DNA of 64,000 nt from Spirosoma validum (GTDB lineage Bacteria > Bacteroidota > Bacteroidia > Cytophagales > Spirosomataceae): assembly GCF_014699035.1 (NCBI RefSeq), contig NZ_JACXAA010000005.1, forward strand, positions 62,001-126,000. Reading direction: 5' to 3'. Below are positions 36,880-45,394 of this stretch, one piece after another. How positions within the stretch are numbered: the first letter of the stretch is position 1; each line of letters opens with the position of its first letter. The translations under genes and the position numbers were made by a program. A model generated the notes under the pieces. It saw only the letters and a list, made by a program, of their open reading frames with translations. It was not told where the DNA came from and did no database searches.

Positions 36880-37443
36880 TTAGACTAGTCCTTCGTACAC
36901 ATCGCTAACCTTCATTGTAATCCCAAGCGCACGTATCTCGAACGACTCAATTAATTCTGTGTAGAAAGCGTACTCCCATTTCGTGCCGGTGCGCTGGTAA
37001 ACTTCAATGAGCCATTCGGCTTGGGAGACGATTAGGTAACACTCTACGGAAGGCATGCCGATATATTCATGAAATTTCTCGTCGTGATCAACGCCAGAAG
37101 AATTTTCGGAAGTTACTTCAACCGTCACAACCGCCCGATTGACGACATGCGTATCGTCATCATTGTCATCGGCAGGAGCAACCATGATGTCTGGATAACG
37201 ATATTTTCGACCGGGTATAGTAAGAAGTTTAAGATCGTGATTATAAACCTCAAATGATTTACCCTTTACGCCTAGGCGTAAAGTCATATAAATATTCCCG
37301 GCGATTTTATTAGCTTTCTTTGGTTCTCCTGGCATCTCAATAATAATTCCATCCACGAACTCGTGCTTTACCTCCGACGATTTTTCGAGCTCAAGGTATT
37401 CTTCCACGGTGTAGATGCGCTTTTGAATTTCTTCCGCGATCAT
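36880..37443 (-). CDS. Uma2 family (DUF820) PD-(D/E)XK nuclease-like protein
   Basis: 187 residues. Opens YTVEEYLELEKSSEVKHEFV and continues to the restriction-fold core KYRYPDIMVAP and VTVEVTSENSS with the acidic/Lys active-site residues expected. Uma2 genes are numerous in cyanobacteria and Cytophagales and may be mobile; no biological role is established. It ends 9 bp from the convergent GH20 gene. Confidence 0.9.
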   Translation of the reverse strand: MIAEEIQKRIYTVEEYLELEKSSEVKHEFVDGIIIEMPGEPKKANKIAGNIYMTLRLGVKGKSFEVYNHDLKLLTIPGRKYRYPDIMVAPADDNDDDTHVVNRAVVTVEVTSENSSGVDHDEKFHEYIGMPSVECYLIVSQAEWLIEVYQRTGTKWEYAFYTELIESFEIRALGITMKVSDVYEGLV

Positions 37444-37526
37444 ATTGAGTTGATTTGGTTATTGGAAAAAGTGAAAGTAATACGTTTAACTGTAAAATCA
37501 AACAAGTCACAAAAGCGATGACTTCG

Positions 37527-38585
37527 TTACTTTATCAGCCGATCCAGATCGATACGTAATGACAATTGGCTCGTACCCGCCGTTGGGACCGACGTAAACC
37601 GTCCATAAGTTAATTGGAATCCACGCGCCTGCACGGATGCTCCGAACGAAATCCCCGCTCCGCCACCGCCCGTTGTGAGTTTTCCTTCCTGTCGTCTCTG
37701 GTGGTTATAGCCGATCAGTAGATTTACGTTGCGATGGATCAGCAGCTCGGCCCCAATGATGAGATGGCGGGCTATTTTTTCGGTGACGTTGGTTGGTTGC
37801 GGAATGGGATTTCCGCTGAGGTCATACCGAACGTTCAGATTGGGGTCATTGTAGCTAATGTCAAAACGCTGGAGATGGTGGGCCGTGAGTGTCAGACGGA
37901 TCGGTGCGTGACGGGGTTTTAACGTAACGCCAGCCTGTAAATCGAACGGCAAGTCTGTATCGGTTGGACCATAATTTTTTACCAGATAGCCAACATTTTT
38001 AGCCACCAGCCCAAAGGCCAGTTCCTGTTTCGGATGTCGCCAAATACCACCCAGATCAGCTAGAACACCAAACGCAGAATACGTTTCAATCGCCGAGCCA
38101 ACCGCTTTAATAGTAACCCCCAGTGTGAAATTGCCTTCGGTACGTGCGTGACTGATACTCAGCGCGTAATCGTTCGCCGTGAACGTACCGAGTGTATTCC
38201 CGACAGGATCGGTCATTGTCATCTGGCCATAGGTGAGGTATTGTAAACCAGCCGCCCATTTGCCCTTACTGGTCACAGGAAGACCATATTGAAGCGTGTA
38301 GTATTTGGCTGCTGCCAGATAAGGCATCAGGCTGATGGCTAGCTGATTGTGGCCAATTGAATCTGCCAGAGCGGGATTGTTGAGGTGATACGAACCATCA
38401 GGTCGGGTTGCCGATGCCAGCTGACCGCCGAGTGCTGCTACGCGGGCATGCGTTGGCAGATCTAAAAAGGAAAAGACGCGCTGTCCTCCAATCGGCTGGG
38501 CAAAAGCTGACGGAATAAAGGCAAGAGCACCAAGAAAGACGTAGCACCAGAAACGCAAAGGATGAGCCGCAGTTGTATTCGACAA
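37527..38585 (-). CDS. porQ: Type IX secretion system protein PorQ
   Basis: 352 residues. Signal peptide (about 1-29, cleaved near AFAQ), then a beta-barrel with the family N-terminal signature SFLDLPTHARVAALGGQLAS and HLNNPALADS. In Porphyromonas PorQ belongs to the attachment complex with PorU, PorV and PorZ and is needed for T9SS cargo processing. It is the last gene of a tight four-gene minus-strand operon (43-bp gap to the barrel gene), otherwise made of LVIVD lipoproteins and a small barrel. No other por gene is in the window. Confidence 0.92.
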   Translation of the reverse strand: MSNTTAAHPLRFWCYVFLGALAFIPSAFAQPIGGQRVFSFLDLPTHARVAALGGQLASATRPDGSYHLNNPALADSIGHNQLAISLMPYLAAAKYYTLQYGLPVTSKGKWAAGLQYLTYGQMTMTDPVGNTLGTFTANDYALSISHARTEGNFTLGVTIKAVGSAIETYSAFGVLADLGGIWRHPKQELAFGLVAKNVGYLVKNYGPTDTDLPFDLQAGVTLKPRHAPIRLTLTAHHLQRFDISYNDPNLNVRYDLSGNPIPQPTNVTEKIARHLIIGAELLIHRNVNLLIGYNHQRRQEGKLTTGGGGAGISFGASVQARGFQLTYGRFTSVPTAGTSQLSLRIDLDRLIK

Positions 38586-38628
38586 AGGTCAGAAAAAAAG
38601 ACGTAGGACGGTTACGATCAGGTTACTC

Positions 38629-39345
38629 TTAAAAACTATATCCGACCTTTACGCCGTAGGCTACACTGATAAGCGCGTAGGGCGTTTCCGAAAAGGAATT
38701 AAATACGTCATAACCAGACGAGTAATAATAGTACGAATCTACAGATTTCTCGGCCCGCTCGATGGTGCGCCAGCGTACCCCCAGACCTATGTATAGGTCA
38801 ATCAGCAGCCGTGGATTATCCGCAGAGAAGACGAATTGACGACCAAACTTAATGTGCCCTCCCCCCACATACTTTTGCAACGGAGCCGAAAAAAGCTGAT
38901 AATACTGACAGGGGCCTGTCGTACAGCCAATGCCGATCGTGCCATTTTCGCGGACGTTGACCTGTTTATAAAACCCTTCCAGCGCAACGTATTGGCCTAC
39001 TGGCCTGTTTGTTTGATGAAGGTAATACCGCCATTCAACCCGACCCCGCCAGATTTCACGATCGCTGTATCGGGCGTTTTGAGTAGATCGCCAGGCGTTC
39101 AGCGCCTGCCAGCCATAGCCTAGCTCAAGCTGTATACCATGACGCTGACCAACGAGTCGCTCAGCGCCGAACTGAACGGTATTATCAGGGTCGAGCAAGC
39201 TGAGAGGAGCAAACTTCACTACCCAACGCTGAGACTCTTCAGCATCGAGGGAAGGCAGAGGAAGAGACGGGGCGGATTGTGCCTTTGCCGCCAGTATATC
39301 TGCTAAAAATAATCCCAAACACCCGATCAAATAGAGTTTTTTCAT
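38629..39345 (-). CDS. Small outer-membrane beta-barrel protein
   Basis: 238 residues. Signal peptide 1-22 (ILAAKAQ), then regular alternating beta strands rich in Tyr/Trp/Arg (GIQLELGYGWQALNAW, GRVEWRYYLHQT, YVALEGFYKQVNV) ending in aromatic Phe (VGYSF), a barrel C-terminal signal. It resembles DUF3575-type barrels, without certainty. The start overlaps the stop of the upstream LVIVD gene by 4 bp, and porQ follows 43 bp later. Confidence 0.8.
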   Translation of the reverse strand: MKKLYLIGCLGLFLADILAAKAQSAPSLPLPSLDAEESQRWVVKFAPLSLLDPDNTVQFGAERLVGQRHGIQLELGYGWQALNAWRSTQNARYSDREIWRGRVEWRYYLHQTNRPVGQYVALEGFYKQVNVRENGTIGIGCTTGPCQYYQLFSAPLQKYVGGGHIKFGRQFVFSADNPRLLIDLYIGLGVRWRTIERAEKSVDSYYYYSSGYDVFNSFSETPYALISVAYGVKVGYSF

Positions 39346-40085
39346 GGCGCAACGGCTATTTTGCTGAGTAGCTTCAACTGCGTTCGGTCTGCGTAGCCAT
39401 ATTGGTAAATACCGTCCGGCCCCGTCACAATCAGCCGTTTCTGCGTCGGAATGACATCATAGGCTTTTACACTATCGAAGTATTGTATTTCCCGGACGCT
39501 GGTTGGATCACTGATGTCCATGACCCGCAGGCCATAATCACCTTCTCCCACAAACAGGAACGTACCATCGACGCCGAGCCCGTGCGGGTTTTTCATGGGA
39601 TAACTACGTAGCAGTTTTGGACTGGACAGATTGCTGATGTCTACTACATCGAGGGAATTGAAAGCCGTGTTTCGACAGGTTGTGCCGCTCCGAAGCGTTA
39701 CGTAAGCATAATTCCCTTGGGCCACTACCGGGTCGCAGCTTTGAATATGCGTATAAAGGGATACCTGTTTGGGGCTGCCGGGCTGCACAATGTCGTAAAT
39801 GAACATGCCTGTTTGTGTACCGATAAAGAGATTGTTCCTGTACGGAAAAATCGTTTCTACGCCAAAACCAAGAGAGACATTAGCTCCCTTTTTTGGGTTG
39901 TCACTGGCCGAAATGTCGTACGTCTGTAAGGCCGTATTGCTTACCGTATACAACGTATTGCCACTGATCGTGAAGCGGGCTGTCGAACCGCCTACACCAG
40001 CTCCGGGCGACATGGAGTCGCTGCTCCCTTTTTCACAGGCCATCAGTACGACAAGCGTCAGCAGAACGTAAAGAGTTGATTTCAT
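39342..40085 (-). CDS. LVIVD-repeat lipoprotein
   Basis: 247 residues from the ATG at 40085; the frame reaches 40133, but only this Met begins a lipoprotein signal (MKSTLYVLLTLVVLMAC). After a Ser/Gly linker come repeats of about 40 residues around [LV]xxVDISxxxxPKxLxSY (NSLDVVDISNLSSPKLLRSY, LRVMDISDPTSVREIQYF). LVIVD proteins form surface beta-propellers of unknown role. Second of four operon genes leading to porQ. Confidence 0.88.
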   Translation of the reverse strand: MKSTLYVLLTLVVLMACEKGSSDSMSPGAGVGGSTARFTISGNTLYTVSNTALQTYDISASDNPKKGANVSLGFGVETIFPYRNNLFIGTQTGMFIYDIVQPGSPKQVSLYTHIQSCDPVVAQGNYAYVTLRSGTTCRNTAFNSLDVVDISNLSSPKLLRSYPMKNPHGLGVDGTFLFVGEGDYGLRVMDISDPTSVREIQYFDSVKAYDVIPTQKRLIVTGPDGIYQYGYADRTQLKLLSKIAVAP

Positions 40086-40133
40086 AGCCTTTATTTGATA
40101 GCTCTGGTATGAAGTATGCTGAAGACAGCTCAA

Positions 40134-40664
40134 TTACCGATAGCATTGCGGGTTTTCGATCGACGCTTTCTCCCAGCGAATAACTACGCCCCGATCCCGG
40201 TCTGCGCACTCGAACCGAACGTTCGTTGCCAACGGATAAGCCGAGTACTCAAAAGCGTTTTCAATACGTTTCACAAGCCGTACGTTACGTGGATCCGCAA
40301 TGTTGAGCGCTACCAGATCCAGTACGTTATCGGCGTAAAGCGTGCTGTCTTTAACGGATAGTTCGTGATTTCCTGGAATGGAAATAAAGGACAGCTTTAC
40401 CGGATTCTGTGGATCGCTGTTGTCGATCACGTGAATTCCGCTGCCTACCTCGTTGATGAACAGATAATTGTCTTTTACATAAATCTTACCTGCATTTTTG
40501 AGTGGCTGAGGAGCCAGGGTTTGCACCGTGCGGACGTCTGCATACGGGGCATAAACGGGCCGATATATCTCTCCCGTGGTGGGTGGGCCAGGTGGAGAAT
40601 AGTGTTTGCAGCCGTCGAATACTATACAAACGACCATTATGACAAATAGGAGAAGTCGATTCAT
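40134..40664 (-). CDS. LVIVD-repeat lipoprotein (first gene of the porQ operon)
   Basis: 176 residues from the ATG at 40664; the frame is open to 40847, but that region holds the divergent carboxylase promoter and start. Signal MNRLLLFVIMVVCIVFDGC gives a lipobox with Cys19. It carries fewer repeats than its neighbour: IYVKDNYLFINEVGSGIHVI and DLVALNIADPRNVRLVKR. The 48-bp gap to the next LVIVD gene, then a 4-bp overlap, indicate one transcript ending with porQ. Confidence 0.85.
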   Translation of the reverse strand: MNRLLLFVIMVVCIVFDGCKHYSPPGPPTTGEIYRPVYAPYADVRTVQTLAPQPLKNAGKIYVKDNYLFINEVGSGIHVIDNSDPQNPVKLSFISIPGNHELSVKDSTLYADNVLDLVALNIADPRNVRLVKRIENAFEYSAYPLATNVRFECADRDRGVVIRWEKASIENPQCYR

Positions 40665-40713
40665 GGCGCAAACGTGTTTAGTAAGCGTAATGATACAAAA
40701 ACAAGCGAGACCG

Positions 40714-40741
40714 TTGGAATCAGTAAGAAAAATTAACTTTG
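40714..40741 (+). promoter_or_regulatory. Putative promoter of the acyl-CoA carboxylase gene
   Basis: TTG (40714-40716), 17 bp, TAACTTTG (40734-40741), a full match to the Bacteroidota consensus, with a leader of about 24 nt before the ATG at 40771. Confidence 0.6.
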
Positions 40742-40770
40742 CTACTACTTGATTTCGACACAACAGCCTC

Positions 40771-42357
40771 ATGCAAACCGAAACCCGTCCCGATACCAAT
40801 TTTGATCCGACTGCTAAACCCTCTAAAACGGATAGTCTGGTCCGCAAAAATGCCGAAGCTGAACTCGGTGGCGGTCAGAAACGTATTGATGCCCAGCACG
40901 CTAAAGGAAAACTAACCGCGCGGGAACGGATTGCGCTGCTGATCGACGAGGGTTCATTTGAGGAAATTGGCAAGTTCGTCATGCACCGCACCCGCGATTT
41001 TGGACTCGACAAAGAACACTACCTTGGCGATGGTGTCGTGACAGGATATGGTACGGTCGACGGGCGGTTGGTTTACGTATTTGCACAGGATTTTACGGTT
41101 TTCGGGGGAGCCCTATCCGAAACCCACGCCGAAAAAATCTGTAAGCTTATGGACCTGGCGATGCAGAACGGCGCACCAATTATCGGCCTGAACGATTCCG
41201 GTGGAGCGCGCATTCAGGAAGGTGTGTTGTCGCTGGCGGGTTATGCCGATATTTTTTACCGGAATACAAAAGCGTCGGGGGTTATTCCGCAACTATCCGC
41301 CATTATGGGGCCGTGCGCGGGTGGTGCCGTGTATAGTCCGGCCATTACGGACTTTATTTTCATGGTCGAGAACACCAGTTATATGTTCGTGACTGGCCCG
41401 AACGTAGTGAAAACCGTTACGCACGAAACCGTTACAGCCGAAGAGTTGGGCGGAGCCAGTACGCATAGCACAAAATCGGGGGTAACACACTTCGCCTGCG
41501 GAAACGAACTGGCTTGTATCCAGAATATTAAACAATTGCTGAGCTACATCCCGCAAAATTGTGAGGACGAACCGCCGATGTTGCCTTACGAATCGACTGA
41601 CGAAAGTCGACCTGGGTTGAACCCGATTATCCCTGAAAATCCGAATCAGCCGTACGATATGCGGGAGATAATCGAGGAACTAGTCGATGCGGGTAGCTTT
41701 ATGGAGGTTCACAAGAATTTCGCCGAAAACATCGTCGTTGGCTTCGCGCGGATCGGCGGACGTAGCATTGGTGTTGTCGGCAACCAACCGGCTGTTTTAG
41801 CGGGCGTACTCGACATTCACGCCAGTACGAAAGCCGCTCGTTTCGTGCGTTTCTGCGATTGCTTCAACGTACCACTCTTAGTCCTCGAAGACGTACCGGG
41901 TTTCCTGCCCGGCACCGATCAGGAGTGGAACGGCATCATTACCAACGGCGCTAAACTGCTGTATGCGTTCTGCGAAGCCACCGTGCCGCGCGTAACGGTG
42001 ATTACCCGTAAAGCTTACGGGGGCGCTTACGACGTAATGAACTCCAAGCATATTGGTGCCGACCTGAACTACGCCTGGCCTTCGGCGGAGATTGCCGTCA
42101 TGGGGGCCAGCGGAGCCGCTGAAATCATTTTCAAACGCGAAATCGCCGAAGCCGATGACCCGCAGGCCAAGTTGCAGGAGAAAGTGCTGGACTACACCGA
42201 AAAGTTTGCCAATCCGTACCGGGCCGCGCACCGAGGCTACATTGACGAAGTGATCATGCCCGAGCAGACCCGCCAGAAGCTCATCCGTGCCTTCAGGATG
42301 CTGGAGAACAAAGTGGCCAGCATGCCGAAGAAAAAACACGGGAACATTCCATTATAA
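40771..42357 (+). CDS. Acyl-CoA carboxylase beta (carboxyltransferase) subunit
   Basis: 528 residues with N- and C-terminal carboxyltransferase domains. Motifs: [31 protein letters not shown] (oxyanion site), [12 protein letters not shown], and in the C half [15 protein letters not shown] and [13 protein letters not shown]. It transfers CO2 from biotin to propionyl-CoA or a related acyl-CoA; PccB-like by length and motifs. The biotin carboxylase and carrier subunits are not in the window. A consensus promoter precedes it and a small membrane ORF follows. Confidence 0.95.
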   Translation: MQTETRPDTNFDPTAKPSKTDSLVRKNAEAELGGGQKRIDAQHAKGKLTARERIALLIDEGSFEEIGKFVMHRTRDFGLDKEHYLGDGVVTGYGTVDGRLVYVFAQDFTVFGGALSETHAEKICKLMDLAMQNGAPIIGLNDSGGARIQEGVLSLAGYADIFYRNTKASGVIPQLSAIMGPCAGGAVYSPAITDFIFMVENTSYMFVTGPNVVKTVTHETVTAEELGGASTHSTKSGVTHFACGNELACIQNIKQLLSYIPQNCEDEPPMLPYESTDESRPGLNPIIPENPNQPYDMREIIEELVDAGSFMEVHKNFAENIVVGFARIGGRSIGVVGNQPAVLAGVLDIHASTKAARFVRFCDCFNVPLLVLEDVPGFLPGTDQEWNGIITNGAKLLYAFCEATVPRVTVITRKAYGGAYDVMNSKHIGADLNYAWPSAEIAVMGASGAAEIIFKREIAEADDPQAKLQEKVLDYTEKFANPYRAAHRGYIDEVIMPEQTRQKLIRAFRMLENKVASMPKKKHGNIPL

Positions 42358-42415
42358 GATCCTAGAATCAACCAATCGTAGCGCTGGCTTCAGTTGAAAA
42401 TGAAATCTGAATAAA

Positions 42416-42532
42416 ATGGCAAAACAACCCCCCGCAAAACCGGGTAGCTTATTGAGAACGGTATTAATCGGTCTATTGATTATTTTCAGTATTGCTCTGC
42501 TCGTAGGTACGTTAACCGTGATGTTTCCTTAG
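42416..42532 (+). CDS. Small membrane protein, 38 residues
   Basis: Too short for usual gene calling. It begins MAKQPPAKPGSLLRT and continues into a single hydrophobic helix (VLIGLLIIFSIALLVGTLTV) ending in Met-Phe-Pro. The basic, proline-rich N terminus and uniform helix give a convincing inner-membrane micropeptide. It starts 58 bp after the carboxylase gene on the same strand, so it is probably co-transcribed. No family recognised. Confidence 0.5.
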   Translation: MAKQPPAKPGSLLRTVLIGLLIIFSIALLVGTLTVMFP

Positions 42533-42581
42533 GTCGTAAAGTACCGATGTAGCTATTGAGGACACCTATAGAAAGGTTCTC

Positions 42582-42604
42582 GTGCGACCCCAGCGGGGTC
42601 GCAC
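42582..42604. repeat. GTGCGACCCC hairpin (REP-like, terminator candidate)
   Basis: Perfect 10-bp GC-rich stem (42582-42591 with 42595-42604), 3-nt loop, and a run of six T shortly after (42611-42616). It lies between the small ORF and the convergent aminotransferase gene. Confidence 0.75.
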
Positions 42605-42641
42605 AAGACATTTTTTCGCGTTGCACCTATGGTAGTTACGC

Positions 42642-43883
42642 TTAGCCTAGTACCGTATCAATCGCTTCCAGAATCACCGTGCAGGCTTCCCGAATCTGCT
42701 CTTCAGTGATAATCAGGGGTGGCGCAATCCGCATCGAGTTATTGCAGAACAGAAACCAGTCCGTAATCACGCCCGGCCTGGATTGGCCCAGCCTGGATTG
42801 GCCATTTTTGATGGCTCGATCGATGATGGGTTTCAGTACGTCGAATGAGTCGAATTCAACGGCGAGCATGAGCCCCTTGCCGCGTATTTCCCGAATGGCG
42901 GGATGCTTCAATAACTGTCTGAACAACTGACCTTTTGCCTCAGCCTGCTCATGTAACTTGTGTTCCTGAATCACCTGCAACGTAGCGAGCGAAGACGCAC
43001 ACGAAACCGGGTGTCCACCAAACGTAGTGATATGACCCAAGATCGGGTTGTTTCTGAAGACACTCATAATCTCCACCGAGCTAATAAACGCGCCAATCGG
43101 CATGCCACCGCCCATTCCTTTCGCGCACAACAGCACGTCAGGCACAACACCAAAGTCTTCGAAGGCCCAGAACGTACCGGTTCGCCCAAAACCCGTCTGG
43201 ATCTCGTCAAAAATCAGCAGCGCACCTACGTCTGTGCAGCGCTGGCGGACAGCCTGTAGATACGTAGCGTCGGGCACTCGAACACCCGCTTCGCCTGCGA
43301 CAACTTCCATGATAACGGCCGCTGTTCGTTCGCTGATTTGCTCAATGTCGTTCCAGTCTCTTGGTCGGATGTGGCGAATATCGGGTAGGAGGGGGCGGTA
43401 GTTTCGTTTGAAATTCTCATCGCCCGAGAGCGAAAGGGCACCCTGGGTTGAGCCGTGGTAGGCGTTGAAGCAACTTATGATTTCCGAACGACCCGTGTAC
43501 CGCTTCGCTAGTTTCATGGCCCCCTCAACCGCTTCGGTGCCTGAGTTTGTGAAATATACATTGCTCAAACTCGGTGGCAACGTCTGGGCTAAGGCATGCG
43601 CAAGTTGCGTTTGGGGCGTCTGCACATACTCACCATACACCATCAAATGCATGTACTTATCCAACTGGTTATGGATGGCTTGCAGTACGTGCGGGTGCCG
43701 ATGCCCGACGTTACTGACGCCAATACCCGAAATCAGGTCCATATACCGCTGGCCTTCCGTGCCATCGACCGTCTGTTCGTACAAATAAATACCATCGGCC
43801 CGATCAATTTCCAACCCTAGTGGAAAGTCGGAGGTCTGTGCTATATGTTGGAAAAACAACTGGCGGTGTGTAACCGTTTGCAT
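42642..43883 (-). CDS. Class III PLP-dependent aminotransferase
   Basis: 413 residues from the ATG at 43883; the ORF could begin at 43919, but that leaves only 8 bp to the divergent gene and adds no family sequence. PLP-binding Lys lies in LLCAKGMGGGMPIGAF; other blocks are YFTNSGTEAVEGAMKLAKRY, CFNAYHGSTQGALSLSG and LIFDEIQTGFGRTG. It fits the acetylornithine/ornithine or related omega-aminotransferases; substrate unknown. Near the C terminus an in-frame 15-bp tandem duplication (42776-42804) gives GQSRL-GQSRP. Confidence 0.92.
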   Translation of the reverse strand: MQTVTHRQLFFQHIAQTSDFPLGLEIDRADGIYLYEQTVDGTEGQRYMDLISGIGVSNVGHRHPHVLQAIHNQLDKYMHLMVYGEYVQTPQTQLAHALAQTLPPSLSNVYFTNSGTEAVEGAMKLAKRYTGRSEIISCFNAYHGSTQGALSLSGDENFKRNYRPLLPDIRHIRPRDWNDIEQISERTAAVIMEVVAGEAGVRVPDATYLQAVRQRCTDVGALLIFDEIQTGFGRTGTFWAFEDFGVVPDVLLCAKGMGGGMPIGAFISSVEIMSVFRNNPILGHITTFGGHPVSCASSLATLQVIQEHKLHEQAEAKGQLFRQLLKHPAIREIRGKGLMLAVEFDSFDVLKPIIDRAIKNGQSRLGQSRPGVITDWFLFCNNSMRIAPPLIITEEQIREACTVILEAIDTVLG

Positions 43884-43927
43884 GTATAAATTAGCATTAA
43901 TAACTCCTGAGTTTAACACCTTTGACC

Positions 43928-45142
43928 ATGAAAACAGTTCTTTTCGTCCTGTTGCTTAGTCCAGTTATTTTGTGGGCGCAGTCGATCAAAATAACCCCGG
44001 AGGATACGCATCGTAAACATTCCTACCTGGTTATGCGCGATGGGTCTGTAGTACGAGGGCAGATTCTTCGACAGGATAGTTCACTGATCACGGTTCGGGT
44101 ACGCGGTGGCGATTTGTCGTTTATCGAAGCAGATCAGGTCGTTCAAATCTCGGCGAATCGGCCTGGGGAGGCTATCAATACGACTGGTTTGACCAACGCG
44201 CCAGTACTATACAACGTTTTTGTCTTCAAAGACGGCACGCAAGTAGAGGGGAAATACGTTCGGCGTGATAGCACGATGATTACCGTCCGGAAACGGAATG
44301 GTCAGCTCACGTATTTTGAACCGGAATTGCTCATTCGGGTCGATACCATCCGGACGGGAATTGAGTCGTCCGAGAGTCCGGCTTTCACCGATCGACTGTT
44401 TGCCAATCGGTTTTCTCCCTGGCTGCTCACGGGGCAAACGGCCTACAATCCAGAAAAAGGTCGATTTTATTACCGAAATACGTTGGGTTTGCTGAATGAA
44501 TTTGATTACGGAATCACCCACCACTGGAGTGTTGGTGCCAGTTTCGTCCTGCCTGTTCCTTATCTACTACTCAGTGATCACTACGCATTTAGAGGCTTTC
44601 TTCCGATTTATTCGCAGCTATTTTCAAAACTTAGTCTGCCAATCGGTGAGCAGTTTAGTCTCGGGATTCATGCAAATTATAAAGATAATGGCTTCAGTAC
44701 CAGGTATAAGCGAGGACCGCTGACGTTACAGGCGCTGGCATCCGTTGGAACCAGTCAACGTAACGTAACGGTTGGGTATGGGCTGGTCAGCCGGGGAAAG
44801 CAAAATGGCTATCAGTATAACCCGTATCCCCCGTACGGACCTTTACCATTCGACATAGCTACCCCCAATCAGTCCTTCCTTACAATGGGGGTTATACAGA
44901 AACTGTCGCCTACATTGACACTCCTGAGCGATAACCGGGTGAATCTAGGTGAGTATAATTTGTACTACTACGATATGGTCGAACGAGCGTCCTTATCTGT
45001 TGCGCTCCGGTTAGATCGTCGGCGTCATGCGTTCGACCTGGGCGTGTACGGATTATTGTACAGAGAAAATTATAAGTGGGACGGGCATCTAGCACGTATT
45101 CTGCCGTATCTGGGCTACAATCTGATCATCGGTCGTGATTAA
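43928..45142 (+). CDS. Secreted protein with two SH3-like repeats and a predicted beta-barrel
   Basis: 404 residues from the ATG at 43928 (an upstream TTG adds two codons only). Signal peptide 1-18 (ILWAQ). Two tandem repeats of about 42 residues follow: 33-74 (LVMRDGSVVRGQILRQDSS) and 96-139 (FVFKDGTQVEGKYVRRDST), each ending ITVR-x-G-x-L-x-F/Y. These look like Sm/SH3-type beta barrels. The remainder (about 150-404) alternates beta strands as in an outer-membrane barrel. Function unknown. Confidence 0.8.
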   Translation: MKTVLFVLLLSPVILWAQSIKITPEDTHRKHSYLVMRDGSVVRGQILRQDSSLITVRVRGGDLSFIEADQVVQISANRPGEAINTTGLTNAPVLYNVFVFKDGTQVEGKYVRRDSTMITVRKRNGQLTYFEPELLIRVDTIRTGIESSESPAFTDRLFANRFSPWLLTGQTAYNPEKGRFYYRNTLGLLNEFDYGITHHWSVGASFVLPVPYLLLSDHYAFRGFLPIYSQLFSKLSLPIGEQFSLGIHANYKDNGFSTRYKRGPLTLQALASVGTSQRNVTVGYGLVSRGKQNGYQYNPYPPYGPLPFDIATPNQSFLTMGVIQKLSPTLTLLSDNRVNLGEYNLYYYDMVERASLSVALRLDRRRHAFDLGVYGLLYRENYKWDGHLARILPYLGYNLIIGRD

Positions 45143-45268
45143 TAAATTGTATAGCTCTATGGCAAGCCATAATTTTCGGAAAAGTAAATAAACCGTTTGT
45201 GTGATAATCGGATTCGGTACACTCTTTTCCACTATTTTCGCCGTTATAGACAGACAATCTATTCCTGC

Positions 45269-45394
45269 ATGTCCGAAAACCCGACCGACCTACCCCCGTT
45301 TGCCCGTTCCTGGAAGCAGCTTTATACTATCGTGATTGGTAGCTTAGTAGTCGAAATAGTGTTGTTTTATGGACTAATGCGCTGGTTGTCATGA
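45269..45394 (+). CDS. 41-residue single-span membrane protein upstream of symporter
   Basis: From the ATG at 45269 (the frame is open from 45197, but the earlier part is unlike protein). A polar N terminus (MSENPTDLPPFARSWKQLYT) is followed by one helix (IVIGSLVVEIVLFYGLMRWL). The last 4 bp overlap the ATG of the sodium/solute symporter, so translation is coupled. Such small partners (compare the YhdT/PanF pairing) may assist the transporter; inference only. Confidence 0.75.
   Translation: MSENPTDLPPFARSWKQLYTIVIGSLVVEIVLFYGLMRWLS

Noticed and set aside
40665..40847. Longer start for the first LVIVD lipoprotein
   Set aside because: It would precede the lipoprotein signal and overlap the divergent carboxylase promoter and start.
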